Source of the DNA: Acholeplasmataceae bacterium
GTDB taxonomy: Bacteria; Bacillota_I; Bacilli_A; Acholeplasmatales; Acholeplasmataceae
Reading direction: 5' to 3'
Length of the DNA stretch: 17,553 nt
NCBI GenBank assembly: GCA_016934175.1
Contig: JAFGTI010000105.1
Location: 1 to 17,553 of the forward strand
Positions 1 through 6,427 of the stretch are shown piece by piece (position 1 is the first letter of the stretch; each line of letters opens with the position of its first letter). Below the pieces are notes generated by a model. It saw only the letters and a program-made list of their open reading frames with translations. It ran no database searches and was not told the DNA's origin. The translations under genes and the position numbers were made by a program.

Positions 1-32
1 AGATGATTCCGAAGAATCATCTTATTTTTTTT
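1..32 (-). terminator. Rho-independent terminator after rpsD
   Basis: A 9-bp inverted repeat (1-9 with 14-22) sits directly after the rpsD stop codon. On the minus strand the loop reads UUCG closed by C-G, a very stable tetraloop. The T tract needed on the minus strand would lie before base 1, outside the window. On the plus strand the stem is followed by a T-rich run (23-32), so it may work in both directions. Confidence 0.8.
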
Positions 33-33
33 A

Positions 34-633
34 TTATCTGTTGTAATACTCAACAATCAATTGTTCATTGATTTCTTGTAGGAATTCATTGCGTTCAGGA
101 TAACGAACGAATGTTCCAATATTACTTTCTTTATCGAAAGATACATATTCAACTGATGCATATTGTGATTCTAAAGCTTCAGATACAACAATTAAAGCTT
201 TTGATTTTTCACGAAGTGCAATCTTTTGACCAGGTACTAAACGATATGATGGAATATCTACTTTTTTACCATCGACTAAAAAGTGACCGTGGTTTACCAA
301 TTGACGAGCTTGTGCTCTAGTTTTGGCAAGACCTAGACGATAAACAACATTATCAAGACGGGATTCAAGTAAACGTAAGAAGTTTTCACCATGTTTACCT
401 CTGATCTTAGCTGCTTCATTGAATGTCTTTTTAAATTGTTTTTCTGATACACCATAAGTAAATCTGACTTTTTGTTTTTCATGTAATTGTGTACCATAAT
501 CACTTGTTCTAGGACGACGTTGCCCATGTTGGCCAGGTGCATATGGGCGTTTCTTTAATTCTTTTCCTGTTTCAGAAATTGAGTAGCCCAAACGACGTGA
601 AATTTTCCAAGTTGGTCCAGTGTAACGTGACAT
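34..633 (-). CDS. rpsD: 30S ribosomal protein S4
   Basis: This is the primary 16S rRNA-binding protein S4, an assembly nucleator for the 30S body and, in many bacteria, a translational autoregulator. The 199-residue length is normal for the family. The N-terminal part (MSRYTGPTWKISRRLG, then a KKRPYAPGQHGQ segment) is typical of Bacillus-type S4 and has no zinc-binding cysteines, so it is the C-minus form. The S4 RNA-binding domain lies at about residues 88-150 (SRLDNVVYRLGLAKTRAQARQLVNHGHF). The start is supported by a strong AGGAGG on the minus strand at 641-646. The gene is monocistronic, as in Bacillus, with its own promoter (800-828), a roughly 160-nt structured leader and a terminator after the stop. 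The neighbour upstream is the free-methionine-sulfoxide reductase, an order also known in Bacillus. Confidence 0.98.
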   Translation of the reverse strand: MSRYTGPTWKISRRLGYSISETGKELKKRPYAPGQHGQRRPRTSDYGTQLHEKQKVRFTYGVSEKQFKKTFNEAAKIRGKHGENFLRLLESRLDNVVYRLGLAKTRAQARQLVNHGHFLVDGKKVDIPSYRLVPGQKIALREKSKALIVVSEALESQYASVEYVSFDKESNIGTFVRYPERNEFLQEINEQLIVEYYNR

Positions 634-660
634 AATTTTTACCTCCTCTTTTATTTTGGT

Positions 661-789
661 GGTAAAAATTGCAAAAATACTTAAATAAAAGCGATCCCGA
701 TGTTCTTTTCACCTTAAAGCAGAAAGGTTACTAAGGGCTCCATATGGGTAGGGATCATTCTTTTAAAAATAGTTTGCCTGCTTTTTACC
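661..789 (-). ncRNA. Structured rpsD leader, probable S4 autoregulatory RNA
   Basis: The leader between the rpsD promoter and its start codon folds well on paper. An outer 8-bp helix joins GGTAAAAA (661-668) with TTTTTACC (782-789). Inside it, GATCCC (693-698) pairs with GGGATC (751-756), and a hairpin forms from 711-715 with 724-728. A self-complementary CCATATGG also lies in the loop region. S4 is known to repress its own mRNA in Bacillus and in the E. coli alpha operon, so an S4-binding leader is the natural reading. I cannot test a covariance model here, so the match to the known family is inferred from position and pairing only. Confidence 0.6.
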
Positions 790-799
790 GACGCTATTA

Positions 800-828
800 A
801 TTTTACCCTATAGGGTATTAAATGTCAA
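800..828 (-). promoter_or_regulatory. rpsD promoter (sigma-A type) with a palindrome in the spacer
   Basis: On the minus strand a perfect TTGACA (-35, 823-828) and TAAAAT (-10, 800-805) are separated by 17 bp. The -35 overlaps the last codons and stop region of the upstream sulfoxide reductase gene. The spacer and the end of the -10 contain a perfect 14-bp palindrome TACCCTATAGGGTA (804-817), a possible operator. Confidence 0.85.
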
Positions 829-1267
829 TTGTTTTTACTAATAACTTTGTGAATTCTTCTAGAAAATGAACTATGTCTTGATCAAACCGACTAAATACAG
901 GACTATCAACGTCTAATACGCCGAATAAACGTCCTTTTATGAAGATTGGGATGACAACTTCGGATTTACTATTTGAATCACAAGCGATATGATTTTGATA
1001 AGATAGAACATTATCAACAACTAAAGTTTTTTGAGTCAGAGCTGCCTCTCCACAAACACCTTTTCCTATGGCAATTGACGAACAAGCAACCTTTCCTTGA
1101 AAAGGACCTACTGTCAGATTTTTCCCATCAAAAAGATAAAAACCTACCCAATTGAGTTGTTCAAGTGACTCCATTAAAAACGCTGAAGCATTTGCTAAAA
1201 TAGAGGTTGTATTAGGTTGTATTTCTAATAATGCTTGTGCAGATTGCAAAAGTTCTATACTTTTCAT
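818..1267 (-). CDS. msrC: Free methionine-(R)-sulfoxide reductase, GAF-domain type
   Basis: A small cytosolic GAF-domain enzyme that reduces free methionine-R-sulfoxide, a repair and antioxidant function. The whole protein is one GAF domain of about 150 residues. Family hallmarks are NWVGFYLF, then GPFQGKVAC, GKGVCG and HIACDS. The three cysteines (63, 73, 97, counted from the upstream Met) are spaced 10 and 24 apart, which matches C84/C94/C118 of the E. coli enzyme as I remember it. Two ATGs stand side by side (1268-1270 and 1265-1267). I chose the second because GGTGG then lies 7 nt upstream, but the first is nearly as good. It is divergent from thiI with a very short shared promoter region, and lies upstream of rpsD, as its Bacillus homologue YtsP does. 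Confidence 0.9.
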   Translation of the reverse strand: MKSIELLQSAQALLEIQPNTTSILANASAFLMESLEQLNWVGFYLFDGKNLTVGPFQGKVACSSIAIGKGVCGEAALTQKTLVVDNVLSYQNHIACDSNSKSEVVIPIFIKGRLFGVLDVDSPVFSRFDQDIVHFLEEFTKLLVKTIDI

Positions 1268-1285
1268 CATATCACCACCGTCAAT

Positions 1286-1294
1286 ATTATATCA
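1286..1294 (-). promoter_or_regulatory. Extended -10 promoter of the sulfoxide reductase gene
   Basis: The minus strand reads TGATATAAT, an extended -10 (TGn plus consensus TATAAT at 1286-1291). No -35 is recognisable. Transcription would start near 1279, only about 10 nt before the start codon and almost at the SD. Confidence 0.6.
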
Positions 1295-1298
1295 TATA

Positions 1299-1307
1299 TG
1301 TTAAAAT
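1299..1307 (+). promoter_or_regulatory. Extended -10 promoter of the thiI operon
   Basis: TGTTAAAAT is an extended -10 (TAAAAT at 1302-1307) with no clear -35. Transcription would start near 1314, almost at the GGTGAT Shine-Dalgarno of thiI. It is back to back with the divergent promoter at 1286-1294. Confidence 0.5.
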
Positions 1308-1323
1308 AGTAATGGTGATAAAC

Positions 1324-2574
1324 ATGAAGAAGAAAATCATTATTCGTTTTGGCGATATGATGCTTAAAGGACGTAACATCGGATTTTTTATTAAAAGAGT
1401 TAGGATACATATAGTGAATCGTTTAAGTGATTTAAAAGTTGATTATGAATTTACCCATGATCGGATTTTTATTGATTTCAATGCAAATGATGAGAAAACA
1501 ATTATTGAACGCTTACATCAAATTCCAGGACTATATTCGTTTAATGTCGCTTATGTTGCATTACCTGAAATTGAAGACGTCATTCGAATTGGCATCAACG
1601 TTTTGAACTCAGAAATAGATACTGAAAATAGACGTATTAAAATTGAAACTAGAAGACATGATAAATCATTTCCACTCACAAGTCTAGAATTCACACAAAA
1701 AATTGCGAGTTCAATTTTGAGTCAAGCAGATAAAAAGTTTATCGTCGATGTGAAAAAACCGTCTGATATTTTACATATCGATTTAAGAAAAGATGTTGCC
1801 TATATCTATATGAAAAGCATCATGGGTATGAGAGGATACCCTTATGGTACAGCGGGTAAAGGATTACTGATGATGAGTGGAGGCATTGATAGTCCTATCG
1901 CAGCCTACTTATCTATTAAACAAGGAATTGAGATAGAACTCTTTCATTTTGAATCTACTCCGATGACGCCTCTGGAATCTGTTCAAAAGGTTATTGATTT
2001 AGCGAGTGTATTAAGCCAGTTCACACCAAATCAAAAAATTAAACTTCATTTAGTACCCTTTACAAAAATTCATGAACAAATATTAAGTCACGTATTTGAT
2101 CCATATATTATTACTGTTATGAGAAGAATGATGTATCGTCTTGGTGAAAAGTTTTCAAAGAGGAATAAGTTTTTATGTATAATTAATGGCGAATCCGTAG
2201 GACAAGTTGCGAGTCAGACATTAAATAGTATGAAAGTTGTAGAATCAGTTACAAAAATTCCTATATTAAGACCATTAATTACTTATGATAAAAATGACAT
2301 TGTTGAATTATCTAAGAAAATTGGGACTTATGAAATCTCTATTAGACCTTTTAATGATTGTTGTAGTATTTATGTTCCTAAATCACCAGTAACAAAGCCA
2401 ATGGAAGTTTATGCATCAAAATATGAACAAACAATAGATTTTGAACCTTTATTAAGTGAAGCGCTACAAAATATTCACACTATCGAGGTTTCTAGTGAAA
2501 AAACGATTAAATTAGCATCTTACGGGTTTTCTGTAAGTGAAGCAATAAAAGAAATAAGTAAAGAGGATATTTAA
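1324..2574 (+). CDS. thiI: tRNA 4-thiouridine synthase ThiI
   Basis: ThiI adenylates U8 of tRNA and transfers sulfur to make s4U; in some bacteria it also feeds thiazole synthesis. The order is a ferredoxin-like/THUMP half (residues about 1-165, starting IIIRFGDMMLKGRN) and a PP-loop ATP pyrophosphatase half with SGGIDSP at 185-191. The conserved cysteine sits in IRPFNDCCSIYVPKSP (Cys346-347), matching the catalytic Cys344 region of E. coli ThiI. The C-terminal rhodanese domain is absent (416 residues), as in the Bacillus-type short form, so the sulfur must come straight from a cysteine desulfurase, which is not in this window. I chose ATG 1324 because GGTGAT (1314-1319) lies just upstream; the open frame continues upstream only through the promoter. 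The stop overlaps the next start (TAATG), so translation is coupled. Confidence 0.95.
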   Translation: MKKKIIIRFGDMMLKGRNIGFFIKRVRIHIVNRLSDLKVDYEFTHDRIFIDFNANDEKTIIERLHQIPGLYSFNVAYVALPEIEDVIRIGINVLNSEIDTENRRIKIETRRHDKSFPLTSLEFTQKIASSILSQADKKFIVDVKKPSDILHIDLRKDVAYIYMKSIMGMRGYPYGTAGKGLLMMSGGIDSPIAAYLSIKQGIEIELFHFESTPMTPLESVQKVIDLASVLSQFTPNQKIKLHLVPFTKIHEQILSHVFDPYIITVMRRMMYRLGEKFSKRNKFLCIINGESVGQVASQTLNSMKVVESVTKIPILRPLITYDKNDIVELSKKIGTYEISIRPFNDCCSIYVPKSPVTKPMEVYASKYEQTIDFEPLLSEALQNIHTIEVSSEKTIKLASYGFSVSEAIKEISKEDI

Positions 2575-3281
2575 TGATTATTTCATCTAAACATAATAGT
2601 TCATTTAAATTATGGGTAAAATTGAAGACTAAGAAATATAGAGATTCTTATGGACTTTTTTTAGTATATGGTAAACACTTGATTGAACAAGCAAAAGCAC
2701 AAGATGTAATTGTCGATATATTAACTTCAAATCCTGATCAGGAAGGTATTCTTTTATCTAAAGAATTAATGGATGATCTCCAACAAGCTGAAACTTACTT
2801 TGATCAAATAGCTGTTTGCAAGAAAACTAACCCAGTAAAAAAAAGTGATAAAATACTTATTTTGGACGATGTTCAAGACCCAGATAACGTGGGTGCTTTA
2901 ATTAGAAGTGCTTCAGCATTTGGATTTGTACATGTCATCGTGAGTCTAAAATCAGCTGATTTTTATAATGAAAAAGTGATTAGAGCTTCAAAAGGAGCAA
3001 TTTTCGATGTGTTTTTAGAAAGAAGACCATTACATCAAGCGATTGTTGAATTGAAAAATCAAGGATATCAAGTCATTTATGCTGATGCTCATGATATGGG
3101 AAAACCTAAAAAGAGTGTAAAAACTGTGATTATCCTAGGAAATGAAGGACATGGTATTAATGAGCAAATCAAGCAATTATGTGATGGGGCAATTAGTATA
3201 AAAACTCAAAATGTTGAAAGTCTTAATGTCAGTGTAGCTGGAGGCATATTAATGTATGAATGGAGGAATGAATTGTTATGA
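2574..3281 (+). CDS. SpoU/TrmH-family RNA 2'-O-ribose methyltransferase
   Basis: A SPOUT-class, SAM-dependent methyltransferase that acts on rRNA or tRNA riboses. The N-terminal substrate-binding region (about 1-90, with KLKTKKYRDSYGLFLVYG) is followed by the knotted catalytic domain. Motif 1 is LDDVQDPDNVGALIRSA (98-113, with Asn105 and Arg111), motif 2 is LGNEGHG (188-194), and motif 3 is ESLNVSVAGG (215-224). The layout resembles the 23S rRNA enzymes RlmB/TsnR and Bacillus YsgA, but the exact target nucleotide cannot be read from sequence. It overlaps thiI by 1 nt and the next gene by 4 nt (ATGA), so all three are one translational unit. An RNA-modification role fits its partner ThiI. Confidence 0.9.
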   Translation: MIISSKHNSSFKLWVKLKTKKYRDSYGLFLVYGKHLIEQAKAQDVIVDILTSNPDQEGILLSKELMDDLQQAETYFDQIAVCKKTNPVKKSDKILILDDVQDPDNVGALIRSASAFGFVHVIVSLKSADFYNEKVIRASKGAIFDVFLERRPLHQAIVELKNQGYQVIYADAHDMGKPKKSVKTVIILGNEGHGINEQIKQLCDGAISIKTQNVESLNVSVAGGILMYEWRNELL

Positions 3282-4183
3282 GACCTATCTTAACTGGATT
3301 TTTAGATTTGGAAAATAAAGCATCTTTTCAAGAACAAATTGATTCAGCTTTAAAGCATCATATCTCTACCATTTGTTTGAGAAGTTATAATCAAAACCCA
3401 TTGATTGAGATTAGCGATTCAGACATAAAGAAAATATTACAAATACTAAAAGAATCTAAAATTAAAATTATTGCTCTTGATACAAAAATTAAATCATATG
3501 ATATCAATGATGATCATAAACACATAGAAGCTTTAGATGAATTCAAGTATATGATTAAACTTGCAGATCGATTAAAGGTGCAAAATCTATACTTAAATCT
3601 ACCCAAGTTTAATGATGTTATTGAAGAATACGAAAATATAGAAAAAAGACTATCTCCTTTTATAGAAGCAGCAATGAAAAGTAATAAAAAAATTATTTTA
3701 TTACCAGTTAATAACTATAAAATAAATGTTTATGCTTATTTAATTAAAAAAATAAAATCAAATATTATTAGTGTTTTATTTGACCCTGTCAGTATAATGA
3801 TGAATAATGAATCAACAACAACGGCTTATAGGTTATTAAAAAAGAAAATTGGTGCATTTGCAGCTATTGACGCAAATCATCAAAATGTGCCTCAATTGAT
3901 TGGTTATGGGAAAACCGATGTATTGGCACTGTTTAAAAAACTAATTCGAGATCGATATGATGGGTTATTGCTAATTGATAACAGATTTAATGATCAAGTA
4001 TTTAATCTTGAATTGAAAAAGGCAGGTTTATTTTCTAAGTTATTTAAGGTAAGAGAAAAGCAGAAAAAATCAATGATATCTGATTTATCAAAGAAAATAT
4101 TTCCAAATGAGGAAACAAAAAATGTCACCTATGATGACATTTTAGATAATCAGATTAAAGTATTAAGAATAATTTTTAAATAA
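3278..4183 (+). CDS. Xylose-isomerase-like TIM-barrel protein with a degenerate metal site
   Basis: I recognise the fold but not the function. The strand/helix rhythm and landmarks match the sugar-phosphate isomerase/epimerase (AP endonuclease 2-like) superfamily: ALDEFKYMIKLADRLKVQNLYLNLPK (85-110), then an IILLPVNNY strand (139-147), FDP (168-170), IDANHQN (197-203), and GYGKTDVLALFKKLIRDRYDGLLLID (209-234), which resembles the usual GEG.IDW...GYDG..IE ending. The strand that normally carries a metal-binding Glu (ALEN-type) reads LLPVN here, and the final Glu position is Asp, so at least part of the metal centre appears lost. The last 55 residues (about 247-301) are a Lys-rich extension. 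It is coupled to the methyltransferase by an ATGA overlap, with GGAGG at 3262-3266. Its 3' end overlaps the convergent def gene by 8 bp. Confidence 0.65.
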   Translation: MRPILTGFLDLENKASFQEQIDSALKHHISTICLRSYNQNPLIEISDSDIKKILQILKESKIKIIALDTKIKSYDINDDHKHIEALDEFKYMIKLADRLKVQNLYLNLPKFNDVIEEYENIEKRLSPFIEAAMKSNKKIILLPVNNYKINVYAYLIKKIKSNIISVLFDPVSIMMNNESTTTAYRLLKKKIGAFAAIDANHQNVPQLIGYGKTDVLALFKKLIRDRYDGLLLIDNRFNDQVFNLELKKAGLFSKLFKVREKQKKSMISDLSKKIFPNEETKNVTYDDILDNQIKVLRIIFK

Positions 4184-4754
4184 TATCGTTTTCTTCAGGA
4201 ATATGGAATGCTGGTTCAGCATGTGGTAAAGAACTGAAGAGTTTTGTAGTAAACATGATACCATTAATATGGTCAAACTCGTGTTGGAAGACTATACCTA
4301 CATATCCCTCTAAATTAAGTTCAACAGGGAATAATTGACCAGTGGCAATATCATATGATAGAGCTTCAAACGTTACCGATTTATATCTCGGTGTTATACC
4401 TTCTGTTTCACGGTCTACACTCAAACATCCTTCTCCGCCAGGAACATAGATGATTTCACTACTTTTATGTTTTAATACAGGATTAACGAGAGCATATGAA
4501 TAAAGTGTACCATCAAAATCTGTTACATGGCAAGCAAACATGCGTTTTGAAACATTGACTTGCGGAGCAGCTATACCTACAGCTGGACGCAGTCCATATT
4601 TTTCAACCATTTCATCATTTTGTGAATTAATGACGAATTCAAGCATTTCTTTTAATAATTTTTTATCTGCAAAAGACAAAGGTAATTTTACCTCTTTAGC
4701 AACAGTCTCAAGTGTTTTATGTCCTTCGCGAATGATATTTTTCATCAGAATCAT
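4176..4754 (-). CDS. def: Peptide deformylase, type 2 (Gram-positive)
   Basis: Removes the formyl group from nascent N-terminal methionine at the ribosome exit. All three signature motifs are intact: AVGIAAPQ (58-65), EGCLS (108-112) and QHEFDH (157-162). Metal ligands are Cys110, His158 and His162, with Glu159 as catalytic residue. The roughly 12-residue insertion around NSQNDEMVEKYGLRP before motif 1 is typical of Gram-positive type 2 enzymes, as is the 192-residue length. I start at 4754 (MILMKNIIREGHKTL) because GAGGTG lies 7 nt upstream; the open frame extends further but has no ribosome site and would run through the promoter. It is divergent from rsuA, and its tail overlaps the convergent TIM-barrel gene, with no terminator visible between them. 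Confidence 0.97.
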   Translation of the reverse strand: MILMKNIIREGHKTLETVAKEVKLPLSFADKKLLKEMLEFVINSQNDEMVEKYGLRPAVGIAAPQVNVSKRMFACHVTDFDGTLYSYALVNPVLKHKSSEIIYVPGGEGCLSVDRETEGITPRYKSVTFEALSYDIATGQLFPVELNLEGYVGIVFQHEFDHINGIMFTTKLFSSLPHAEPAFHIPEENDII

Positions 4755-4773
4755 TGGATTACACCTCATTAAT

Positions 4774-4782
4774 ATTATATCA
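4774..4782 (-). promoter_or_regulatory. Extended -10 promoter of def
   Basis: The minus strand reads TGATATAAT (TATAAT at 4774-4779), an extended -10 with no recognisable -35. The start point would be near 4767, right at the SD of def. The surrounding 14 bases (4771-4784) are identical to 1283-1296 in the other divergent region. The rsuA promoter on the plus strand is not resolved; TATTAT at 4773-4778 is the best -10 candidate. Confidence 0.55.
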
Positions 4783-4795
4783 TAGGAGTCAAAAG

Positions 4796-5506
4796 ATGCG
4801 TATTGATAAATTTTTAAGTAACTTAAAATACAGTTCGAGAAGTGGAGTGAAGACATTTCTAAAAGAGCATGAAGTCATGATAGGTGATTTACGCATATAT
4901 CAACCTCATATTGAAGTGAATCCCATCATAGAAAGTGTATTTATCGATGGAGTGTTAGTTTTTTATAGATATCCTATCTATTTGATGATTAATAAACCAG
5001 CTGGTTATTTATCAGCAAATAGTGATAAAAAATATCCATGTGTGATTGATTTATTGGATGAACCTTATTGTCGTTTTGATTTTGCAATTGCTGGACGATT
5101 AGATCTGGATTCTGAAGGACTCATGATTTTAACTACAGAAGGATCTTTAGCCCACGAAATTACAATGCCTAAATCACATATTCCCAAAACTTATGAAGTT
5201 ATATTAGATCGCATTTTTAATCAGCATGATAGGCTACTTGAAGGTGTTCAAATTAAAGATGGAAGAAATAGAAGTTATTTGGCAAAAGCATTATCGGTTG
5301 TATCGGACGATGCAATATGCACAATTACCATTGATGAAGGTAAATTTCATCAAGTTAAGCGGATGTTTGAAGCTGTAGGGTATCTAGTGGTAAAATTAAA
5401 GCGAATACAAATAGGTCAACTTAAAATTGGTAACCTTAAACAAGGTACTTATAAAGAATTTGAAAAGGAAGAGCTCTATGACGGAAATTATAATGCAAGC
5501 TTATGA
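4796..5506 (+). CDS. rsuA: 16S rRNA pseudouridine synthase RsuA
   Basis: Isomerises a uridine of 16S rRNA (U516 in E. coli) to pseudouridine during 30S assembly. An S4-like RNA-binding domain occupies about residues 1-50 (MRIDKFLSNLKYSSRSGVKTFLKEH), followed by the catalytic domain with MINKPAGY (64-71) and AGRLDLDSEG (99-108); catalytic Asp103 lies in GRLD. HQVKRMFEAVG and GVQIKDG are RsuA-like rather than RluB-like (which would have an xREVRRLWE-type motif). Start 4796 has AGGAG (4784-4788) 7 nt upstream, and the 236-residue length is normal. The last 29 bases overlap ylbF in another frame. It is the first gene of the rsuA-ylbF-ylbG unit. Confidence 0.92.
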   Translation: MRIDKFLSNLKYSSRSGVKTFLKEHEVMIGDLRIYQPHIEVNPIIESVFIDGVLVFYRYPIYLMINKPAGYLSANSDKKYPCVIDLLDEPYCRFDFAIAGRLDLDSEGLMILTTEGSLAHEITMPKSHIPKTYEVILDRIFNQHDRLLEGVQIKDGRNRSYLAKALSVVSDDAICTITIDEGKFHQVKRMFEAVGYLVVKLKRIQIGQLKIGNLKQGTYKEFEKEELYDGNYNASL

Positions 5507-5870
5507 AGTATTAGATGAATTATTAAAGGATCCAATCTATTTACAATTGAAGACTTATAATCAAATCATCAATATAAAATATAAAGAAGAAATTGAAAAA
5601 TTTCAATTGATAAAAAATCAATATGATCAAGTTATAAATGAAGGTGGACCCCATCATCCAGATTTTAAAAAAATAGCTGGCTTATTGAGTGAAAATAAAT
5701 CAAACTTATATAAAAAAGACGAGATCAAACACTATTTTGAATTAGAAAAAGTTTTTCAGAATGATATCAATGAGTTTTTAGAAAAACTTACTCATTCTGT
5801 ATCATCATTTATACAAGTCCCCAATAAAATTGGGATTGTCAGCAAAGGAGGAAGTTGTCATGTACGCTAA
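5478..5870 (+). CDS. ylbF: YlbF/YmcA-family RNase Y regulator (Y-complex subunit)
   Basis: A mostly helical protein of the YlbF/YmcA family. In Bacillus, YlbF works with YmcA and YaaT in a complex that steers RNase Y processing of operon mRNAs and affects competence and sporulation. Here the helical core (about residues 5-105) has the family pattern EIEKFQLIKNQYDQV, then HHPDFKKIAGLLSENKSNL. The C-terminus ends GGSCHVR with one cysteine (Cys127), whereas Bacillus YlbF, as I recall, ends in a Cys-rich tail thought to hold an Fe-S cluster. I start at 5478 (MTEIIMQAYEVLDELL), with AAGGAAGAG just upstream, 29 bp inside the end of rsuA. It overlaps ylbG by 11 bp. Together with ylbG the identity is firm; YmcA is the other possibility by sequence alone. 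Confidence 0.85.
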   Translation: MTEIIMQAYEVLDELLKDPIYLQLKTYNQIINIKYKEEIEKFQLIKNQYDQVINEGGPHHPDFKKIAGLLSENKSNLYKKDEIKHYFELEKVFQNDINEFLEKLTHSVSSFIQVPNKIGIVSKGGSCHVR

Positions 5871-6087
5871 TAGAATGGCATATGTTGTTTTTTATCAAGG
5901 CAAACGCGTATTAGAAAAATTGAAAACAATGTCAGTTGATATTGCTTATATTTCTAATAAACAAAATTATGCAGTCGTCTATGCAGACATCGATCAAGAA
6001 CAAATATTAAAAAAACAACTCAAAGATATTAAAGGATTCAAGCATATAGGACCTTCACAAATGTATGATCCGAATCTAAATTTTTAA
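5860..6087 (+). CDS. ylbG: YlbG-family protein (DUF2129)
   Basis: A small cytosolic protein of unknown function, 75 residues, in a family conserved in Bacilli. The family look is clear: AYVVFYQGKRVLEKLKTMSVDIAYISNKQNYAVVYADI, then a GFKHIGPS segment and a short tail. The Met at 5860 has a perfect AAAGGAGG (5844-5851) 8 nt upstream, so I prefer it to the in-frame ATG 30 bases earlier. It overlaps the end of ylbF by 11 bp; ylbF and ylbG are adjacent in Bacillus too. No motif suggests catalysis. The steady pairing with ylbF hints at a related role in RNA processing, which is inference only. Confidence 0.85.
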   Translation: MYANRMAYVVFYQGKRVLEKLKTMSVDIAYISNKQNYAVVYADIDQEQILKKQLKDIKGFKHIGPSQMYDPNLNF

Positions 6088-6104
6088 CTGTTAAGGAAAA
6101 ACAC

Positions 6105-6132
6105 TTGACAGATTAAATTAAATCATTATAAT
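6105..6132 (+). promoter_or_regulatory. rpsP operon promoter (sigma-A type)
   Basis: Perfect TTGACA (6105-6110) and perfect TATAAT (6127-6132), spaced 16 bp. Transcription should begin near 6139, giving a leader of about 30 nt before rpsP. The -35 is also the right arm of an imperfect 8-bp inverted repeat (6088-6095 with 6104-6111). Confidence 0.88.
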
Positions 6133-6169
6133 AGATATGGATAACCTATAAAGAAAGAGAGATAATACT

Positions 6170-6412
6170 ATGGCAGTTAAATTACGTTTACAACGTTTTG
6201 GATCTAATAAGAGACCATTTTACCGCGTTGTTGCAAGTGAATCAAGCATGGCTAGAGATGGTAGATTTTTGGAAATCTTAGGAACATATGATCCTCTAAT
6301 TGGAAAAGTTCTTGTTGATGCTGAAAAGGTTCAAAAATGGCTTGGGACTGGCGCACAACCTACAGATACAGTAAAAAGTTTGTTCAAGAAGTATAATATT
6401 TTAAACAAATAA
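6170..6412 (+). CDS. rpsP: 30S ribosomal protein S16
   Basis: A small 30S protein that binds 16S rRNA early in assembly. The 80-residue sequence opens with the hallmark MAVKLRLQRFGSNKRPFYRVVASESSMARDGRFLEILGTYDP and ends with GAQPTDTVKSLFKKY. The SD is purine-rich but weak (AGAAAGAGAG, about 10 nt upstream), which is unusual next to the strong SDs of its neighbours; a near-consensus promoter may compensate. It is the first gene of the conserved rpsP-khpA-rimM-trmD group and lies 15 nt before khpA. The ffh gene, often just upstream in Bacilli, is not here. Confidence 0.97.
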   Translation: MAVKLRLQRFGSNKRPFYRVVASESSMARDGRFLEILGTYDPLIGKVLVDAEKVQKWLGTGAQPTDTVKSLFKKYNILNK

Positions 6413-6427
6413 AGGGGGATACAAATC

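Noticed and set aside
973..1155. Open frame of 60 codons on the plus strand
   Set aside because: It is the antisense of the sulfoxide reductase gene, with no family resemblance.
1231..1323. A 31-residue upstream extension of thiI
   Set aside because: It overlaps the divergent sulfoxide reductase gene and both promoters; family members start at the IIIRFG strand, and GGTGAT supports 1324.
4755..4856. A 34-residue upstream extension of def
   Set aside because: It lies inside rsuA and across the def promoter on the other strand; the SD GAGGTG points to the start at 4754.
6088..6111. Hairpin after ylbG as a terminator
   Set aside because: CTGTTAAG/CTTGACAG forms 8 pairs but has no T tract after it, and its right arm is the rpsP -35; read-through or chance pairing is more likely.
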